From Goekera deserti (GTDB taxonomy: Bacteria; Actinomycetota; Actinomycetes; Mycobacteriales; Geodermatophilaceae), in contig NZ_JAAGWK010000016.1 of assembly GCF_010685995.1 (NCBI RefSeq), positions 62,001-126,000 on the forward strand: a DNA stretch of 64,000 nt, in the 5' to 3' direction. The notes beneath the pieces are model-generated. The model was not told the DNA's origin, searched no databases, and worked only from the letters and a program-made list of their open reading frames with translations. Below, in pieces: positions 55,868-64,000 of this stretch; position 1 is the first letter of the stretch, and each line of letters begins with the position of its first letter. A program made the translations under genes and the position numbers.

Positions 55868-56272
55868 GTGCTCACCCTCGCCCTCGTCCTCGCCGCCCTC
55901 GCCGGCGCCCTGCACGTCGTGATCTTCGTGATGGAGTCGTTCCTCTGGCGCACCCCCCGGGTGCGCGCCGCGTTCGCCGTCGCCTCCGAGCAGGACGCCG
56001 AGGCGACCGCGGAGATGGCCTACAACCAGGGCTTCTACAACCTGTTCCTGGGCATCGGCGCCCTCGTCGGCGTCGGCCTGGTGGCCGGCGGTGCGGGGTC
56101 GAGCGCGCAGGAGGCGGCCGGCTGGGCGCTGGTGGTGTCCAGCTGCGCCAGCATGCTGGCCGCGGCGCTGGTGCTGGTCACCACGCACGCGAAGTACCGG
56201 GCTGCCGCGGCGAAGCAGGGCACCTTCCCGGCGCTGGCACTGCTGTGCGCCCTCGTCGGCGCGCTGACCTGA
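55868..56272 (+). CDS. DUF1304 family membrane protein
   Basis: A 134-residue membrane protein of the DUF1304 family with four hydrophobic helices. Signatures: HVVIFVMESFLWRTPRVR and AYNQGFYNLFLGIGALVGVGL. Function unknown. GTG 55868 (MLTLALVLAALAGALH) matches the family start; ATG 55835 would add eleven residues. A GTTGGGGATAACGG motif lies upstream. Confidence 0.85.
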   Translation: MLTLALVLAALAGALHVVIFVMESFLWRTPRVRAAFAVASEQDAEATAEMAYNQGFYNLFLGIGALVGVGLVAGGAGSSAQEAAGWALVVSSCASMLAAALVLVTTHAKYRAAAAKQGTFPALALLCALVGALT

Positions 56273-56438
56273 GGCCCCCGACCCACGCCGGGGCCCCACG
56301 ACGCCGAGCCCCGACCCCCGGGGCCGCCCCCGACCGGGGCCGCCCCCGCCGGAGCCGCCCCCGCCGTGGCCTGCCCCCGACCGGGCGCGCCCCGATGGCC
56401 GGCCACGGCCCCGGCGGCGCACTCCCCCGCGCCCGGCG

Positions 56439-56960
56439 TCAGGAGCTGACGCTGGCCGAGAGCGTCGCGGACTGCGGCGGCACGGTGAGCGCCGTCGTCG
56501 GCTTCAGCCGGACCCGGACCGTCTGGCCGGGTGCGAGCACCAGGGCGCTGGGCAGCACGCCCGGCACACCGGCGGTGGCCACGGGGGTGATGGTGCCGCT
56601 GCAGCTGCTGTTGAACACCGACTCCGTCCACGTGCCGCTGCAGGTCGACAGGGTCGCCCCGGCGTTCCCCGTGGTGGTCACCGACAGCCGGACGGTGAAG
56701 GAGCCGGCCAGTCGCGCCGTCCCGGTGTTGGTGACGTCGTGGAACGAGTCGCCGGTGAGCAGCACCGAGAGTGCACCGGCCAGCCCGCCGCCCTGCTCGA
56801 ACACCACCGACCAGGTCGCGACGCCGACGGTCGGGGCCGACCGGGCGTGCGCCAGCACCGCCGCGCGGGCGTCCCCACCGGTCGTCGCGGTGAGCAGCAG
56901 CACGCACCCGAGCACGACGGCGCGCACGGCGACCGCCCGCAGGACCCTGCCGCTGCTCAT
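56439..56960 (-). CDS. Secreted protein with signal peptide, in TasA-like pair
   Basis: A 173-residue exported protein. The signal peptide (RAVAVRAVVLGCVLLLTATTGG) is followed by WSVVFEQGGGLAGALSVLL and beta-rich repeats (FTVRLSVTTTGNAG, VRVRLKPTTALTVPPQSATLSASVS). Two Cys (STCSGTWTES and NSSCSGT) likely pair. It resembles structural fibre proteins or the second member of TasA/CalY loci by composition only. It ends the pair and starts 14 bases after the TasA-like gene. Confidence 0.7.
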   Translation of the reverse strand: MSSGRVLRAVAVRAVVLGCVLLLTATTGGDARAAVLAHARSAPTVGVATWSVVFEQGGGLAGALSVLLTGDSFHDVTNTGTARLAGSFTVRLSVTTTGNAGATLSTCSGTWTESVFNSSCSGTITPVATAGVPGVLPSALVLAPGQTVRVRLKPTTALTVPPQSATLSASVSS

Positions 56961-56974
56961 CCGATGCCGCCCGG

Positions 56975-57712
56975 TCAGCTGCCCGTGCTGGTGCCGGCCC
57001 GCTGGGTGATCGAGAACGTGTAGGTGAGCAGGTTGGTGAGCCCCTGGATGGTGGGGCTGGGCAGCACGCCGTTCACGGTGGTCTCGGTCTGGTCGGGCAG
57101 GCTCAGCACCAGGCGCAGGTGCGCCGTGGCGCCGGCGGCCAGCGAGGGCTGCAGCGGCTGCGCGGTGGCCGTGGTGCGCATCGCCGACAGCGGCGTGGTG
57201 GCCAGCAGCAGGGTGTCCCCACCGCCCGCGCACACCCCGGTGGCCGGCGTCCAGGCGACCGGGCAGGCGGACACGGCGAGCTGCAGGCCCTTGGCCGGGT
57301 CGTTGACCAGCGTGTTGTCGCTGGCCGGGAGGACGGCGAGGGCGAGGTCGCGGCCGTCGAGCAGGCCGCTGTTCCGGACCTCGACGTAGCGGGTCACGCT
57401 GTCGGTGGGGAGCATGTTGGCCACGCCGGCGCTGAAACCGGTGCCGTTGTCGCTGAGCTCCAGCTTGAGCGTGCCGGTGCCCACGGCCTCGGCGGTGCCG
57501 GTCGCCGTGGCCATCAGCAGCGCGTAGGACGCCACCGAGGTGAGCAGGGCGGTGAGCAGCAGGCCCAGCAGCATCCCCAGCACCCGGCGCCCGCGGCGCC
57601 GCTCACCCTGCTCGGCCCGCCGGCGGCCTGCCCGACCGGCGACGACGCGCACACCGGGCCCGGTGAGGTCGCCCGGCTGCGCGTCGCCGTCGCCGGGGGG
57701 TGGGGTGGTCAC
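56975..57712 (-). CDS. TasA/CalY-like secreted protein
   Basis: A 245-residue protein with a long basic N-terminus (about 45 residues), one helix (GMLLGLLLTALLTSVASYALLM) followed by a cleavage-like ATATGTAEA, and a beta-sandwich (LKLELSDNGTGFSAGVANMLPTD, RYVEVRNSGLLDG, LRLVLSLPDQTETTVNG). The pattern 'maximum Gly-Ser, PTDSVTRYVEVRNSG' resembles camelysin/TasA proteins exported through SipW-type signal peptidases. No SipW gene is in the window. GTG 57712 precedes GTCACC; earlier residues are uncertain. Confidence 0.68.
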   Translation of the reverse strand: MTTPPPGDGDAQPGDLTGPGVRVVAGRAGRRRAEQGERRRGRRVLGMLLGLLLTALLTSVASYALLMATATGTAEAVGTGTLKLELSDNGTGFSAGVANMLPTDSVTRYVEVRNSGLLDGRDLALAVLPASDNTLVNDPAKGLQLAVSACPVAWTPATGVCAGGGDTLLLATTPLSAMRTTATAQPLQPSLAAGATAHLRLVLSLPDQTETTVNGVLPSPTIQGLTNLLTYTFSITQRAGTSTGS

Positions 57713-57857
57713 CGTCCGAGCCGGACCGGTCGGGCCACCGGGCCGGTGGCGGGAGGCGGGCTTGCGATGGCGCACACCACCTCCTATCGGCGGGCCGCAC
57801 GCCGACTCGCCCCGGAACCGGGAACCGGGCGCGGTCGATCCGGTCGGGTGCGACCGG

Positions 57858-59381
57858 TCAGTGCACGAGGACCGGGGCCGCGTCCGGGTCGACCTGCCGC
57901 GCGCGCATCGGCAGGAGCAGCGCGGCGACCACGGCGCCGGCGAAGAAGACCCCCGCCGCCCAGCCGAAGGCCGCGGTGTACCCCTGGACGGCCGCGGACA
58001 GGCCGGCCAGCGGGTCCGCCGGGTCACTGCCGACCAGCGCGTCGTCCACGGCGCTGGCGGCGACCCAGGAGAGCACCGCGGTGCCGATGGAGCCGCCGAT
58101 CTGCTGACTGGTGTTGGTCATCGCCGAGGCGACCCCGGCGTCGTCGCCGTCCACGCCGGCGGTCGCCGCGCTGATCGAGGGCACGATGACGAAGGCGATG
58201 CCGACCCCGACGACGACGAGCGCCGGCAGGATGTCGGCCGCGTAGCTGCTGTCCAGGCCGAGCCGGGTCAGCAGGAGCATCCCGGCCCCGGCGACGACCA
58301 TCCCGGCGGTCACCGTGAGCTTGAGCCCGATCCGCGCGAGCGCGACCGGGGCCACCTGGGCGGCGACGACGATGCCGCCGATCATCGGCAGGAAGGCGAA
58401 CCCGACCTCGAGGGGCTGGTAGGCCAGCACGGTGCTCAGGTAGTAGGTCAGGAACAGGAACACGCCGAACATGCCGACGCCCATGACCGCCAGGTTCACC
58501 AGCGCACCGCCGCGCGCCCGGTCGACGACGATGCGCAGCGGCAGCAGCGGGTGCGCCACCCGGCGCTCGACGACCACGAACGCCGCCAGGAGCAGCAGGC
58601 CGACGACGATCGGGGCGATCGTGACGGCGGACGACCAGCCCTCGGTCTCCGCGCTGGCCAGCCCGAACACCACGCCGACCAGGCCGGCGACGCTCAGCAC
58701 CGATCCGGGCACGTCCAGGCCCGTCGCCGCGGACGTCGTCCCGGTGTTGCGGGGGCTGATCCAGGCCAGGGCGCCGGCCACCACGACGAGCACGATCGGC
58801 ACGTTGACCAGCAGGCACCAGCGCCAGGACAGGTACTCGGTGAGCGCGCCGCCGAGGATCAGGCCCAGGGCGCCGCCGGCACCGGAGATGGCGCCGAAGA
58901 CGGCGAACGCCCGGCCGCGCTCGGCCGGGTCGGTGAAGGTGGTGGTCAGCAGGGACAGGGCGGCCGGTGCCAGCAGCGCGCCGAACACGCCCTGCAGGGC
59001 GCGCGCCGCGACCAGCACCTCGAAGCTCTCCGCGACACCGCCGAGTGCGGAGGCGGCGCCGAAGCCGATCAGGCCGATGACGAACGTGCGGCGGCGTCCG
59101 ACGAGGTCGCCGAGCCGCCCGCCCACCAGCAGCAGGCTGCCGAAGGCCAGGGCGTAGCCGGTGACCACCCACTGCCGGCTGTCGTCGGAGAAGCCGATGT
59201 CGGCCTGCGCGGTGGGCAGGGCGATGTTGACGATGGTCGCGTCGAGCACGACCACGAGCTGCGCCAGCGAGGCCAGGGCCAGCACCAGCCAGCGGCGGCG
59301 GTGGGCCGCGTCCTGGGCGGTGTCCACCGGGGGTCCGGCGGACGGCGCGCGCTCGTCCCGGGCGGCGTCGGTCGAGGTCAT
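57858..59381 (-). CDS. MFS drug exporter, DHA2 (14-helix) family
   Basis: A 507-residue EmrB/QacA-type exporter. The signatures [20 protein letters not shown] (helix 1), [17 protein letters not shown] (motif A) and [20 protein letters not shown] are complete and 14 hydrophobic helices can be counted. It is about 40 residues shorter than the exporter at 27.5 kb, which has a long acidic tail. ATG 59381 is clear. No regulator overlaps it. Substrate unknown. Confidence 0.88.
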   Translation of the reverse strand: MTSTDAARDERAPSAGPPVDTAQDAAHRRRWLVLALASLAQLVVVLDATIVNIALPTAQADIGFSDDSRQWVVTGYALAFGSLLLVGGRLGDLVGRRRTFVIGLIGFGAASALGGVAESFEVLVAARALQGVFGALLAPAALSLLTTTFTDPAERGRAFAVFGAISGAGGALGLILGGALTEYLSWRWCLLVNVPIVLVVVAGALAWISPRNTGTTSAATGLDVPGSVLSVAGLVGVVFGLASAETEGWSSAVTIAPIVVGLLLLAAFVVVERRVAHPLLPLRIVVDRARGGALVNLAVMGVGMFGVFLFLTYYLSTVLAYQPLEVGFAFLPMIGGIVVAAQVAPVALARIGLKLTVTAGMVVAGAGMLLLTRLGLDSSYAADILPALVVVGVGIAFVIVPSISAATAGVDGDDAGVASAMTNTSQQIGGSIGTAVLSWVAASAVDDALVGSDPADPLAGLSAAVQGYTAAFGWAAGVFFAGAVVAALLLPMRARQVDPDAAPVLVH

Positions 59382-59524
59382 GAGGGCTCCCGTGCAATGA
59401 AGTGGAGGACGACGTCCGTTTCGTCGTCGACCGTAGCATCATCCGGAGAGGAGCCTCCGGTCGTTCACCGACTCGTCACCTGTCGGCTCGCTCACAACCG
59501 GACGCGCTCCGGCGGCCGGTCCCG

Positions 59525-60451
59525 TCAACCGGGCGGCGTGGGGATCCAGGAGACGTGCCCGGCCAGCAGCGCGTACCCGACGAAGGCGACGACGTCGATG
59601 AGCGTGTGCGCGGCGATGAACGGCCCGACCCGGCCCCACCGCTGGTAGAGCCGGCCGAACAGCAGCCCCATCACCAGGTTCCCGGCGAAGCCCCCGAACC
59701 CCTGGTACAGGTGGTAGCTGCCGCGCAGTACGGCACTGACGGCGAGCGCGCGACCGTCCCCCCAGCCCAGCCGGCGCAGCCGGGTCAGCAGGTAGCCACC
59801 GACCAGCACCTCCTCCAGGACGGCGTTCTGTGCCGCGGACAGCACCAGCACCGGGATCCGCCACCACACCGACGGCAGGTCCTCGGCGACCACGGTGAGG
59901 TCCAGCCCCGCGGCGTGCACCGCGGCGTAGAAGGCCAGCCCGGTGCCGCCCACCACCGCGGCGAGCACCACGCCGCGGGTCAGGTCGGCGCGGCGGTGCC
60001 GCAGGTCGAAGCCGATGGCCGCCGCGCCGTCCCCGGAGCGGGTCAGCAGGTGCAGGGCCAGGGCCACCGGCACCAGGCCCGCGGTCAGTGCCACCAGCTG
60101 CAGCACCAGGTCGGTCCACGGGCGCCCCGGCGCCAGCGACCCGTTGAGCAGCGCCGCCTGGTGGCCCAGCGGCACCCCGGAGGTCAGCGCGGAGACGAGC
60201 TGGACCAGCGCCCGCACCGCCGAGGCGCCCAGCGAGAGCGCGAACACCAGCCACAGCTCGGTGACCAGCCAGCGCCGGGGCACCACCGGGGGCGCGGTCA
60301 CGGTCGTCGGCTGCACGACCCGGGACGGTCGGCCCGGCGCCTGGGAACCGGGCGGGGACGCGCTGGGAGTCGCCTGGACGCCCGCCGCGTCAGGTGCCTG
60401 ACCTTGACTGCTTGACCTTGACGCAGCGTCAGGGCCGGACGCTGCGCCCAT
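59525..60451 (-). CDS. CPBP family intramembrane metalloprotease
   Basis: A 308-residue membrane protein of the Abi/CAAX-protease group, with about eight helices. The conserved motifs are [14 protein letters not shown] (EE pair; the usual EExxxR Arg is Gly here), [12 protein letters not shown] and [13 protein letters not shown] 60451 overlaps the ATG of the divergent ABC gene and would place this start inside the regulatory site, so the true start may lie further in. The first 60 residues are Pro/Ser-rich. Some homologues act on bacteriocins or membrane proteins. Confidence 0.8.
   Translation of the reverse strand: MGAASGPDAASRSSSQGQAPDAAGVQATPSASPPGSQAPGRPSRVVQPTTVTAPPVVPRRWLVTELWLVFALSLGASAVRALVQLVSALTSGVPLGHQAALLNGSLAPGRPWTDLVLQLVALTAGLVPVALALHLLTRSGDGAAAIGFDLRHRRADLTRGVVLAAVVGGTGLAFYAAVHAAGLDLTVVAEDLPSVWWRIPVLVLSAAQNAVLEEVLVGGYLLTRLRRLGWGDGRALAVSAVLRGSYHLYQGFGGFAGNLVMGLLFGRLYQRWGRVGPFIAAHTLIDVVAFVGYALLAGHVSWIPTPPG
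60416..60434. promoter_or_regulatory. MerR-type operator CCTTGACGCAGCGTCAGGG
   Basis: 19-base site with a perfect TGACGC-A-GCGTCA core, ending 15 bases before ATG 60450. TTGACC at 60412-60417 could be the -35 element. MerR-family activators bind dyads placed between -35 and -10; the last gene of the operon is such a MerR protein, so feedback or drug-induced activation is likely. Confidence 0.65.
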
Positions 60452-61214
60452 GACATCAGCGATCGCGGTCGCGGGACTCCGGAAGTCCTACGGCGACCAT
60501 GCAGTGCTCGACGGCGTGGACCTCGACGTGCCCCGCGGCACCGTCCTCGCCCTGCTCGGCTCCAACGGGGCCGGCAAGACGACCGTGGTGCGGATCCTGT
60601 CCACGCTGCTGCGGGCCGACGGTGGCACCGCGACCGTCAACGGCTTCGACGTGGCCGGCCAGCCCGAGCAGGTGCGCGGCTCGATCAGCCTCACCGGCCA
60701 GTTCGCCGCCGTCGACCAGGTGCTCACCGGGCGGGAGAACCTGGTCCTGATGGCCCGTCTCCGGCACCTGGACGACGCGGGCCGGGTCGCCGGCGACCTG
60801 CTCACCCGCTTCGACCTCACCGACGCCGCCGACCGCCGGGTGGCCACCTACTCCGGTGGCATGCGCCGCCGGCTGGACATCGCCATGAGCCTGGTCGGCG
60901 ACCCGCCGGTCCTCTTCCTGGACGAACCGACGACCGGGCTGGACCCGCAGTCCCGGACCGCGGTGTGGGCCACGGTCCGGGAGCTGGCCGGCAGCGGCAC
61001 CACCGTGCTGCTGACCACCCAGTACCTGGACGAGGCCGAGCAGCTGGCCGACCGGATCGCGATCCTGCACCGGGGCCGGATCATCGTCGAGGGCACCCTG
61101 GCCGAGCTGCGGCGGCTGCTGCCGCCGGCCACCGTCGAGCACGTGGAGAAGCAGTCCACGCTGGAAGAGGTCTTCCTGGCGGTCGTCGGCTCCGGCGGGC
61201 AGGCAGGGCGATGA
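60450..61214 (+). CDS. ABC transporter ATP-binding protein (DrrA-like)
   Basis: A 254-residue ATPase of the antibiotic-exporter (DrrA) group: Walker [14 protein letters not shown], signature [13 protein letters not shown], Walker [14 protein letters not shown] and the usual C-terminal tail ([12 protein letters not shown]). With the permease encoded next (ATGA overlap) it would export a hydrophobic drug such as an anthracycline or a macrolide. ATG 60450 overlaps the divergent CPBP start; MerR operator immediately upstream. Confidence 0.92.
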   Translation: MTSAIAVAGLRKSYGDHAVLDGVDLDVPRGTVLALLGSNGAGKTTVVRILSTLLRADGGTATVNGFDVAGQPEQVRGSISLTGQFAAVDQVLTGRENLVLMARLRHLDDAGRVAGDLLTRFDLTDAADRRVATYSGGMRRRLDIAMSLVGDPPVLFLDEPTTGLDPQSRTAVWATVRELAGSGTTVLLTTQYLDEAEQLADRIAILHRGRIIVEGTLAELRRLLPPATVEHVEKQSTLEEVFLAVVGSGGQAGR

Positions 61215-61975
61215 GCGCCGGCCACGCCGTCCGGGACACCCGCAGGCTGGTGGGCCGGTCGCTGCGGCACGTGCTGCGCAGCCCGGACACGATCATCACC
61301 ACCGCCGTCACGCCGATCGCGATGCTGCTGCTGTTCGTCTACGTCCTCGGCGGCGCGATCGACGTCGGCGGCGCCGAGTACGTCACCTACCTGCTGCCCG
61401 GGATCCTGCTGATCACGGTGGCCTCCGGGGTCGCCTACACCGCGTTCCGGCTGTTCACCGACGTCTCCACCGGCATCGTGGAGCGGTTCCGGTCGATGGC
61501 GATCGCCCGGTCGGCGCTGCTGTGGGGCCACGTGGTGACCTCGGTGGTGGCGAACCTGGTGTCGGTGGTGCTCGTCGTCCTGGTGGCGCTGCTGATGGGC
61601 TTCCGCTCCGGGGCCGGGGTGCTGGCCTGGCTCGCGGTGGCCGGCATCCTGGTGCTGTTCACCCTGGCGCTGACCTGGCTGGCCGTCGTCCCCGGGCTGA
61701 CGGCGACGACGGTCGACGGGGTCAGCGGGTTCTCCTACCCGCTGGTGTTCCTGCCGTTCGTCAGCTCGGCGTTCGTGCCCACGGAGAGCATGCCGGGCCC
61801 GGTGCGCTGGTTCGCCGAGCACCAGCCGGTCACCTCCATCGTGGATGCCCTGCGCGCCCTGCTCACCGAGCAGCCGGTGGGCAGCGCCGGCTGGACGGCC
61901 GTCGCGTGGTGCCTGGGGCTGCTGGTCGTGGCCTACGTCTGGGCCGTGCGGACCTACCGCCGCACGGTCTCCTGA
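61211..61975 (+). CDS. ABC-2 type permease (DrrB-like)
   Basis: A 254-residue membrane protein with six helices ([55 protein letters not shown] and others) and the DrrB hallmark [23 protein letters not shown]. It forms the channel for the preceding ATPase. ATG 61211 overlaps the ATPase stop by four bases. The downstream MerR gene follows after 60 bases. Confidence 0.9.
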   Translation: MSAGHAVRDTRRLVGRSLRHVLRSPDTIITTAVTPIAMLLLFVYVLGGAIDVGGAEYVTYLLPGILLITVASGVAYTAFRLFTDVSTGIVERFRSMAIARSALLWGHVVTSVVANLVSVVLVVLVALLMGFRSGAGVLAWLAVAGILVLFTLALTWLAVVPGLTATTVDGVSGFSYPLVFLPFVSSAFVPTESMPGPVRWFAEHQPVTSIVDALRALLTEQPVGSAGWTAVAWCLGLLVVAYVWAVRTYRRTVS

Positions 61976-62035
61976 CCGCACCATGACCACGCGGCCGGTC
62001 ACGCTCCGGGACGACGAGGCGGGAGGGGGCGACCG

Positions 62036-62836
62036 GTGCTGACGATCGGCCAGCTCGCGGCCTACGCCGGGGTGACGATCCGCGCGGTGCGGCACTACCA
62101 CGCCACCGGGCTGCTGCCCGAGCCCGGGCGCGACCACTCCGGCTACCGGCGCTACGGCGCCGCGGCCGTGGTGGACCTGATCCGGATCCGCACCCTGGCC
62201 GAGGCGGGGGCACCGCTGGCCCGGGTGCGCGAGCTGCTGGCGGCCGAGGGGGACGAGTTCGCGGCCGCGGTGGCCGACATCGACCGGCGGCTGCAGGCGG
62301 AGATCCGGGAACGGCAGCGGCACCGGGAGCGGATCGCCCAGCTCGCCGCCGGCGACAGCCTGGCGCTGCCGCCGGAAGCGGTCGCCTACGTCGACCGGAT
62401 GCGTGAGCTGGGGTTCCCGGAACGGCTGATCGAGATCGAGCGGGACAGCTGGATCCTCATCTCGGCCCAGATGCCGGACGAGGTGCCTGCGTTCATGGCG
62501 ATCAAGCACGCGCAGCTGGAGCACGAGCCGCTGCGCAAGCTGTACCTGGACTGCGCCGGCCTCGCCGACTGCACGCCCGACGACCCGCGCCTGCCGCAGC
62601 TCGCCGACCGGATGGTCGCCTTCCTGGAGGCGGCCGGGGCCACGGCCACCGACGTGCTGGACGCCGCGGCGGTCGAGGAGGCGGACGCGCACCCGATCAG
62701 CGCCGAGCTCGTGGCGCTGCTGGACGCGGCGTTCGTGGAGGCCTTCCCCTGCGCGCCGCGGCTGTTCCAGCTGCTCGCCGAACGTGGCTTCACCGGCTGG
62801 ACCGACATCCGGCGCACGGACCCCGCCGGCCGGTGA
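62036..62836 (+). CDS. MerR-family transcriptional regulator (TipA/BmrR-like)
   Basis: A 266-residue regulator. The N-terminal helix-turn-helix is LTIGQLAAYAGVTIRAVRHYHATGLLPEP with the wing HSGYRRYGAAAVVDLIRIR; then a dimerisation coiled coil (about 75-115), and a ligand-binding C-terminal part without TipAS or GyrI signature. It is the third gene of the drug-exporter operon; the 19-base operator at 60416 lies upstream of the first. Binding of the exported drug by the C-terminal part is a guess. Confidence 0.9.
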   Translation: MLTIGQLAAYAGVTIRAVRHYHATGLLPEPGRDHSGYRRYGAAAVVDLIRIRTLAEAGAPLARVRELLAAEGDEFAAAVADIDRRLQAEIRERQRHRERIAQLAAGDSLALPPEAVAYVDRMRELGFPERLIEIERDSWILISAQMPDEVPAFMAIKHAQLEHEPLRKLYLDCAGLADCTPDDPRLPQLADRMVAFLEAAGATATDVLDAAAVEEADAHPISAELVALLDAAFVEAFPCAPRLFQLLAERGFTGWTDIRRTDPAGR

Positions 62837-62927
62837 CCAGCGGCGCGCCGCCGCCGCGGTACCGCAGCGTCACGATCGCGCATCGACGCTGGTCCCGGTC
62901 GGCGTCCCGGCCCTACGGTCACGCGCC

Positions 62928-63782
62928 ATGAAGCCCGCGCTGGCGACAGCGACCGCCCTGCTGGCCGTGACGCTGCTCGCCGGCTGCACGGAGGGCAGCG
63001 GCAGCTCGGACGCGAGCTCCGCCGGCGGCGCCGCCGAGGTCGCGCCCGGCGACCCGGGCGCCGCGCCGGGGGCGCCGGGTGCGGTGGACCCGGAACGGCA
63101 GGTGGTCACCACCGCCTCGGCCTCGCTGTCGGTCGACGACCCCTCCGACGCCGCCCAGCAGGTCAGCGAGCTGGTGGAGACCGCCGGCGGCCGGGTCGAC
63201 GAGCGCACCGAGCAGGCCGCCTCGGACGACGACGGCGGCGAGGCCGACCTGCTGGTCCGCGTACCCGCGGACGCGCTGACCGGTGTGCTGGCCGACCTGG
63301 AGGACGTCGGTGAGGTCGACACCGTGTCGGTGTCCCGCTCCGACGTGACCGCCAGTGCCGTGGACCTGGACGCGCGGATCTCCGCGCTGCGCACGTCGGT
63401 GGACCGGTTGCAGGGCCTGCTGGCGGGCGCGGCCACCACCGAGGCCCTGCTGTCGGCCGAGCGGTCGCTGTCCGAGCGGCAGGAGCAGCTGGAGTCGCTG
63501 CTGGCCCAGCGGTCCCAACTGGCCGACCAGGTGGAGCTGTCCACGCTCAGCGTGCACCTGGAGCCGGTCGGCGTCACCCCGCCCGGCGGCCCGGACGGCT
63601 TCCTCGACGCGCTGGGCACCGGCTGGCGCAGCCTGGTCACGGCGCTGGGTGCGCTCGTCGTCGTCCTCGGTGTGGTGCTGCCGTGGGCGCTGGTCGCCGG
63701 GGCGATGGCCGCGGTCGTGCTCGTCCCGCTGCGCCGCTACCGGCGCCGCGCCTCCGTGGCAGGTGCCGCGCCGACGTCCTGA
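62928..63782 (+). CDS. DUF4349 lipoprotein
   Basis: A 284-residue exported protein. Signal peptide MKPALATATALLAVTLLAGC ends in a lipobox LLAGC with Cys at residue 20. DUF4349 follows: a strand QVVTTASASLSVDDPSDAAQ, then LVRVPADALTGVLADLEDVG, a coiled coil (ISALRTSVDRLQGLLA, ERQEQLESLLAQRSQLA), a strand ending in STLSVHLEP, and a C-terminal membrane helix (LVTALGALVVVLGVVLPWAL). The tail is basic. ATG 62928; TACGGT nearby upstream suggests a leaderless transcript. Function unknown. Confidence 0.88.
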   Translation: MKPALATATALLAVTLLAGCTEGSGSSDASSAGGAAEVAPGDPGAAPGAPGAVDPERQVVTTASASLSVDDPSDAAQQVSELVETAGGRVDERTEQAASDDDGGEADLLVRVPADALTGVLADLEDVGEVDTVSVSRSDVTASAVDLDARISALRTSVDRLQGLLAGAATTEALLSAERSLSERQEQLESLLAQRSQLADQVELSTLSVHLEPVGVTPPGGPDGFLDALGTGWRSLVTALGALVVVLGVVLPWALVAGAMAAVVLVPLRRYRRRASVAGAAPTS

Positions 63783-63943
63783 GCCGGCCACTCGAGGCCG
63801 CTCGGTGCTGCTGCGGGCGGTTCCTCCGCGGTGCCGGAGCCCGCGGCACGGAGGACCCCTGGCCCTCGGCGCCTGCCGGCGACGGCGGCAGACACCAGCA
63901 CCCCCGCCCACAGCAGGAACGTGAACAGGACGGTTGCGCTCAT
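63737..63943 (-). CDS. Small membrane protein, possible
   Basis: A 68-residue frame beginning MSATVLFTFLLWAGVLVSAAV (one membrane helix), followed by an Arg/Gly/Ala-rich tail. Its 3' end overlaps the DUF4349 gene by 46 bases on the opposite strand, which lowers confidence. A start at 63988 would add 15 residues. No family recognised. Confidence 0.35.
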   Translation of the reverse strand: MSATVLFTFLLWAGVLVSAAVAGRRRGPGVLRAAGSGTAEEPPAAAPSGLEWPAQDVGAAPATEARRR

Positions 63944-64000
63944 GACGTCGTCGTCGTCCGTCGTGAGGAACTCCCGCAACACGACCACGGCCGCCGCGAC

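Overview
The window comes from the chromosome of a very GC-rich actinobacterium. The signs are RbpA, a HelY-type helicase, an Rv2578c-type radical SAM protein, and the block glycine decarboxylase - MerR - DUF151 - MerR - FHA - GcvH - DUF881 - small basic protein - DUF881 - PgsA, which keeps the gene order of mycobacterial Rv1832-Rv1822. GTG starts, 4-base start/stop overlaps and apparently leaderless starts are common. The style fits Geodermatophilaceae or a related family, but that placement is inference. I see no rRNA, tRNA, CRISPR array or insertion sequence.

Layout. 0-8.9 kb: housekeeping genes (end of helY, DUF4333 membrane protein, 5'-3' exonuclease, Xaa-Pro peptidase, Lrp regulator, RidA-like protein, radical SAM protein, recombinase-like hypothetical, acyltransferase, GNAT). 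9.0-15.9 kb: a lysine catabolic cluster, kamA divergent from kdd - amidohydrolase - kamD - kamE - kal. It would take L-lysine through beta-lysine and 3,5-diaminohexanoate to 3-aminobutyryl-CoA and crotonyl-CoA. The usual cleavage enzyme Kce is not in the window and an amidohydrolase sits inside the operon. 16-25.4 kb: lnt, fxsA, rbpA, thymidine kinase, MFS protein, acyltransferase, glycerophosphodiesterase and small hypotheticals. 25.4-27.4 kb: a long near-palindrome, trmL and an orphan tyrosine integrase. 27.5-33.7 kb: MFS exporter with TetR regulator, and an ABC-2 exporter divergent from a NarL-type two-component pair.

33.7-43 kb: ABM-domain membrane protein, an M50-like membrane protease with no canonical start codon, a GH65 phosphorylase with its beta-phosphoglucomutase, a PEBP-like protein, GNAT, coaA, DUF5999 and a class A beta-lactamase-like protein. 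43-54.4 kb: gcvP, then about 1.7 kb of non-coding DNA holding two tandem-repeat arrays, then the conserved MerR/FHA/GcvH/DUF881/PgsA block. 54.5-64 kb: VapBC, GNAT, DUF1304, a TasA-like secreted pair, an MFS exporter, a CPBP protease, an ABC exporter ending in its own MerR regulator, a DUF4349 lipoprotein and a partial small membrane protein.

The least explained items are the motif GTTGGGGATAACGG (five copies, all between genes), the 104/105-bp double-hairpin array after gcvP, the 62-bp near-palindrome beside trmL, and the lysine cluster that lacks Kce.
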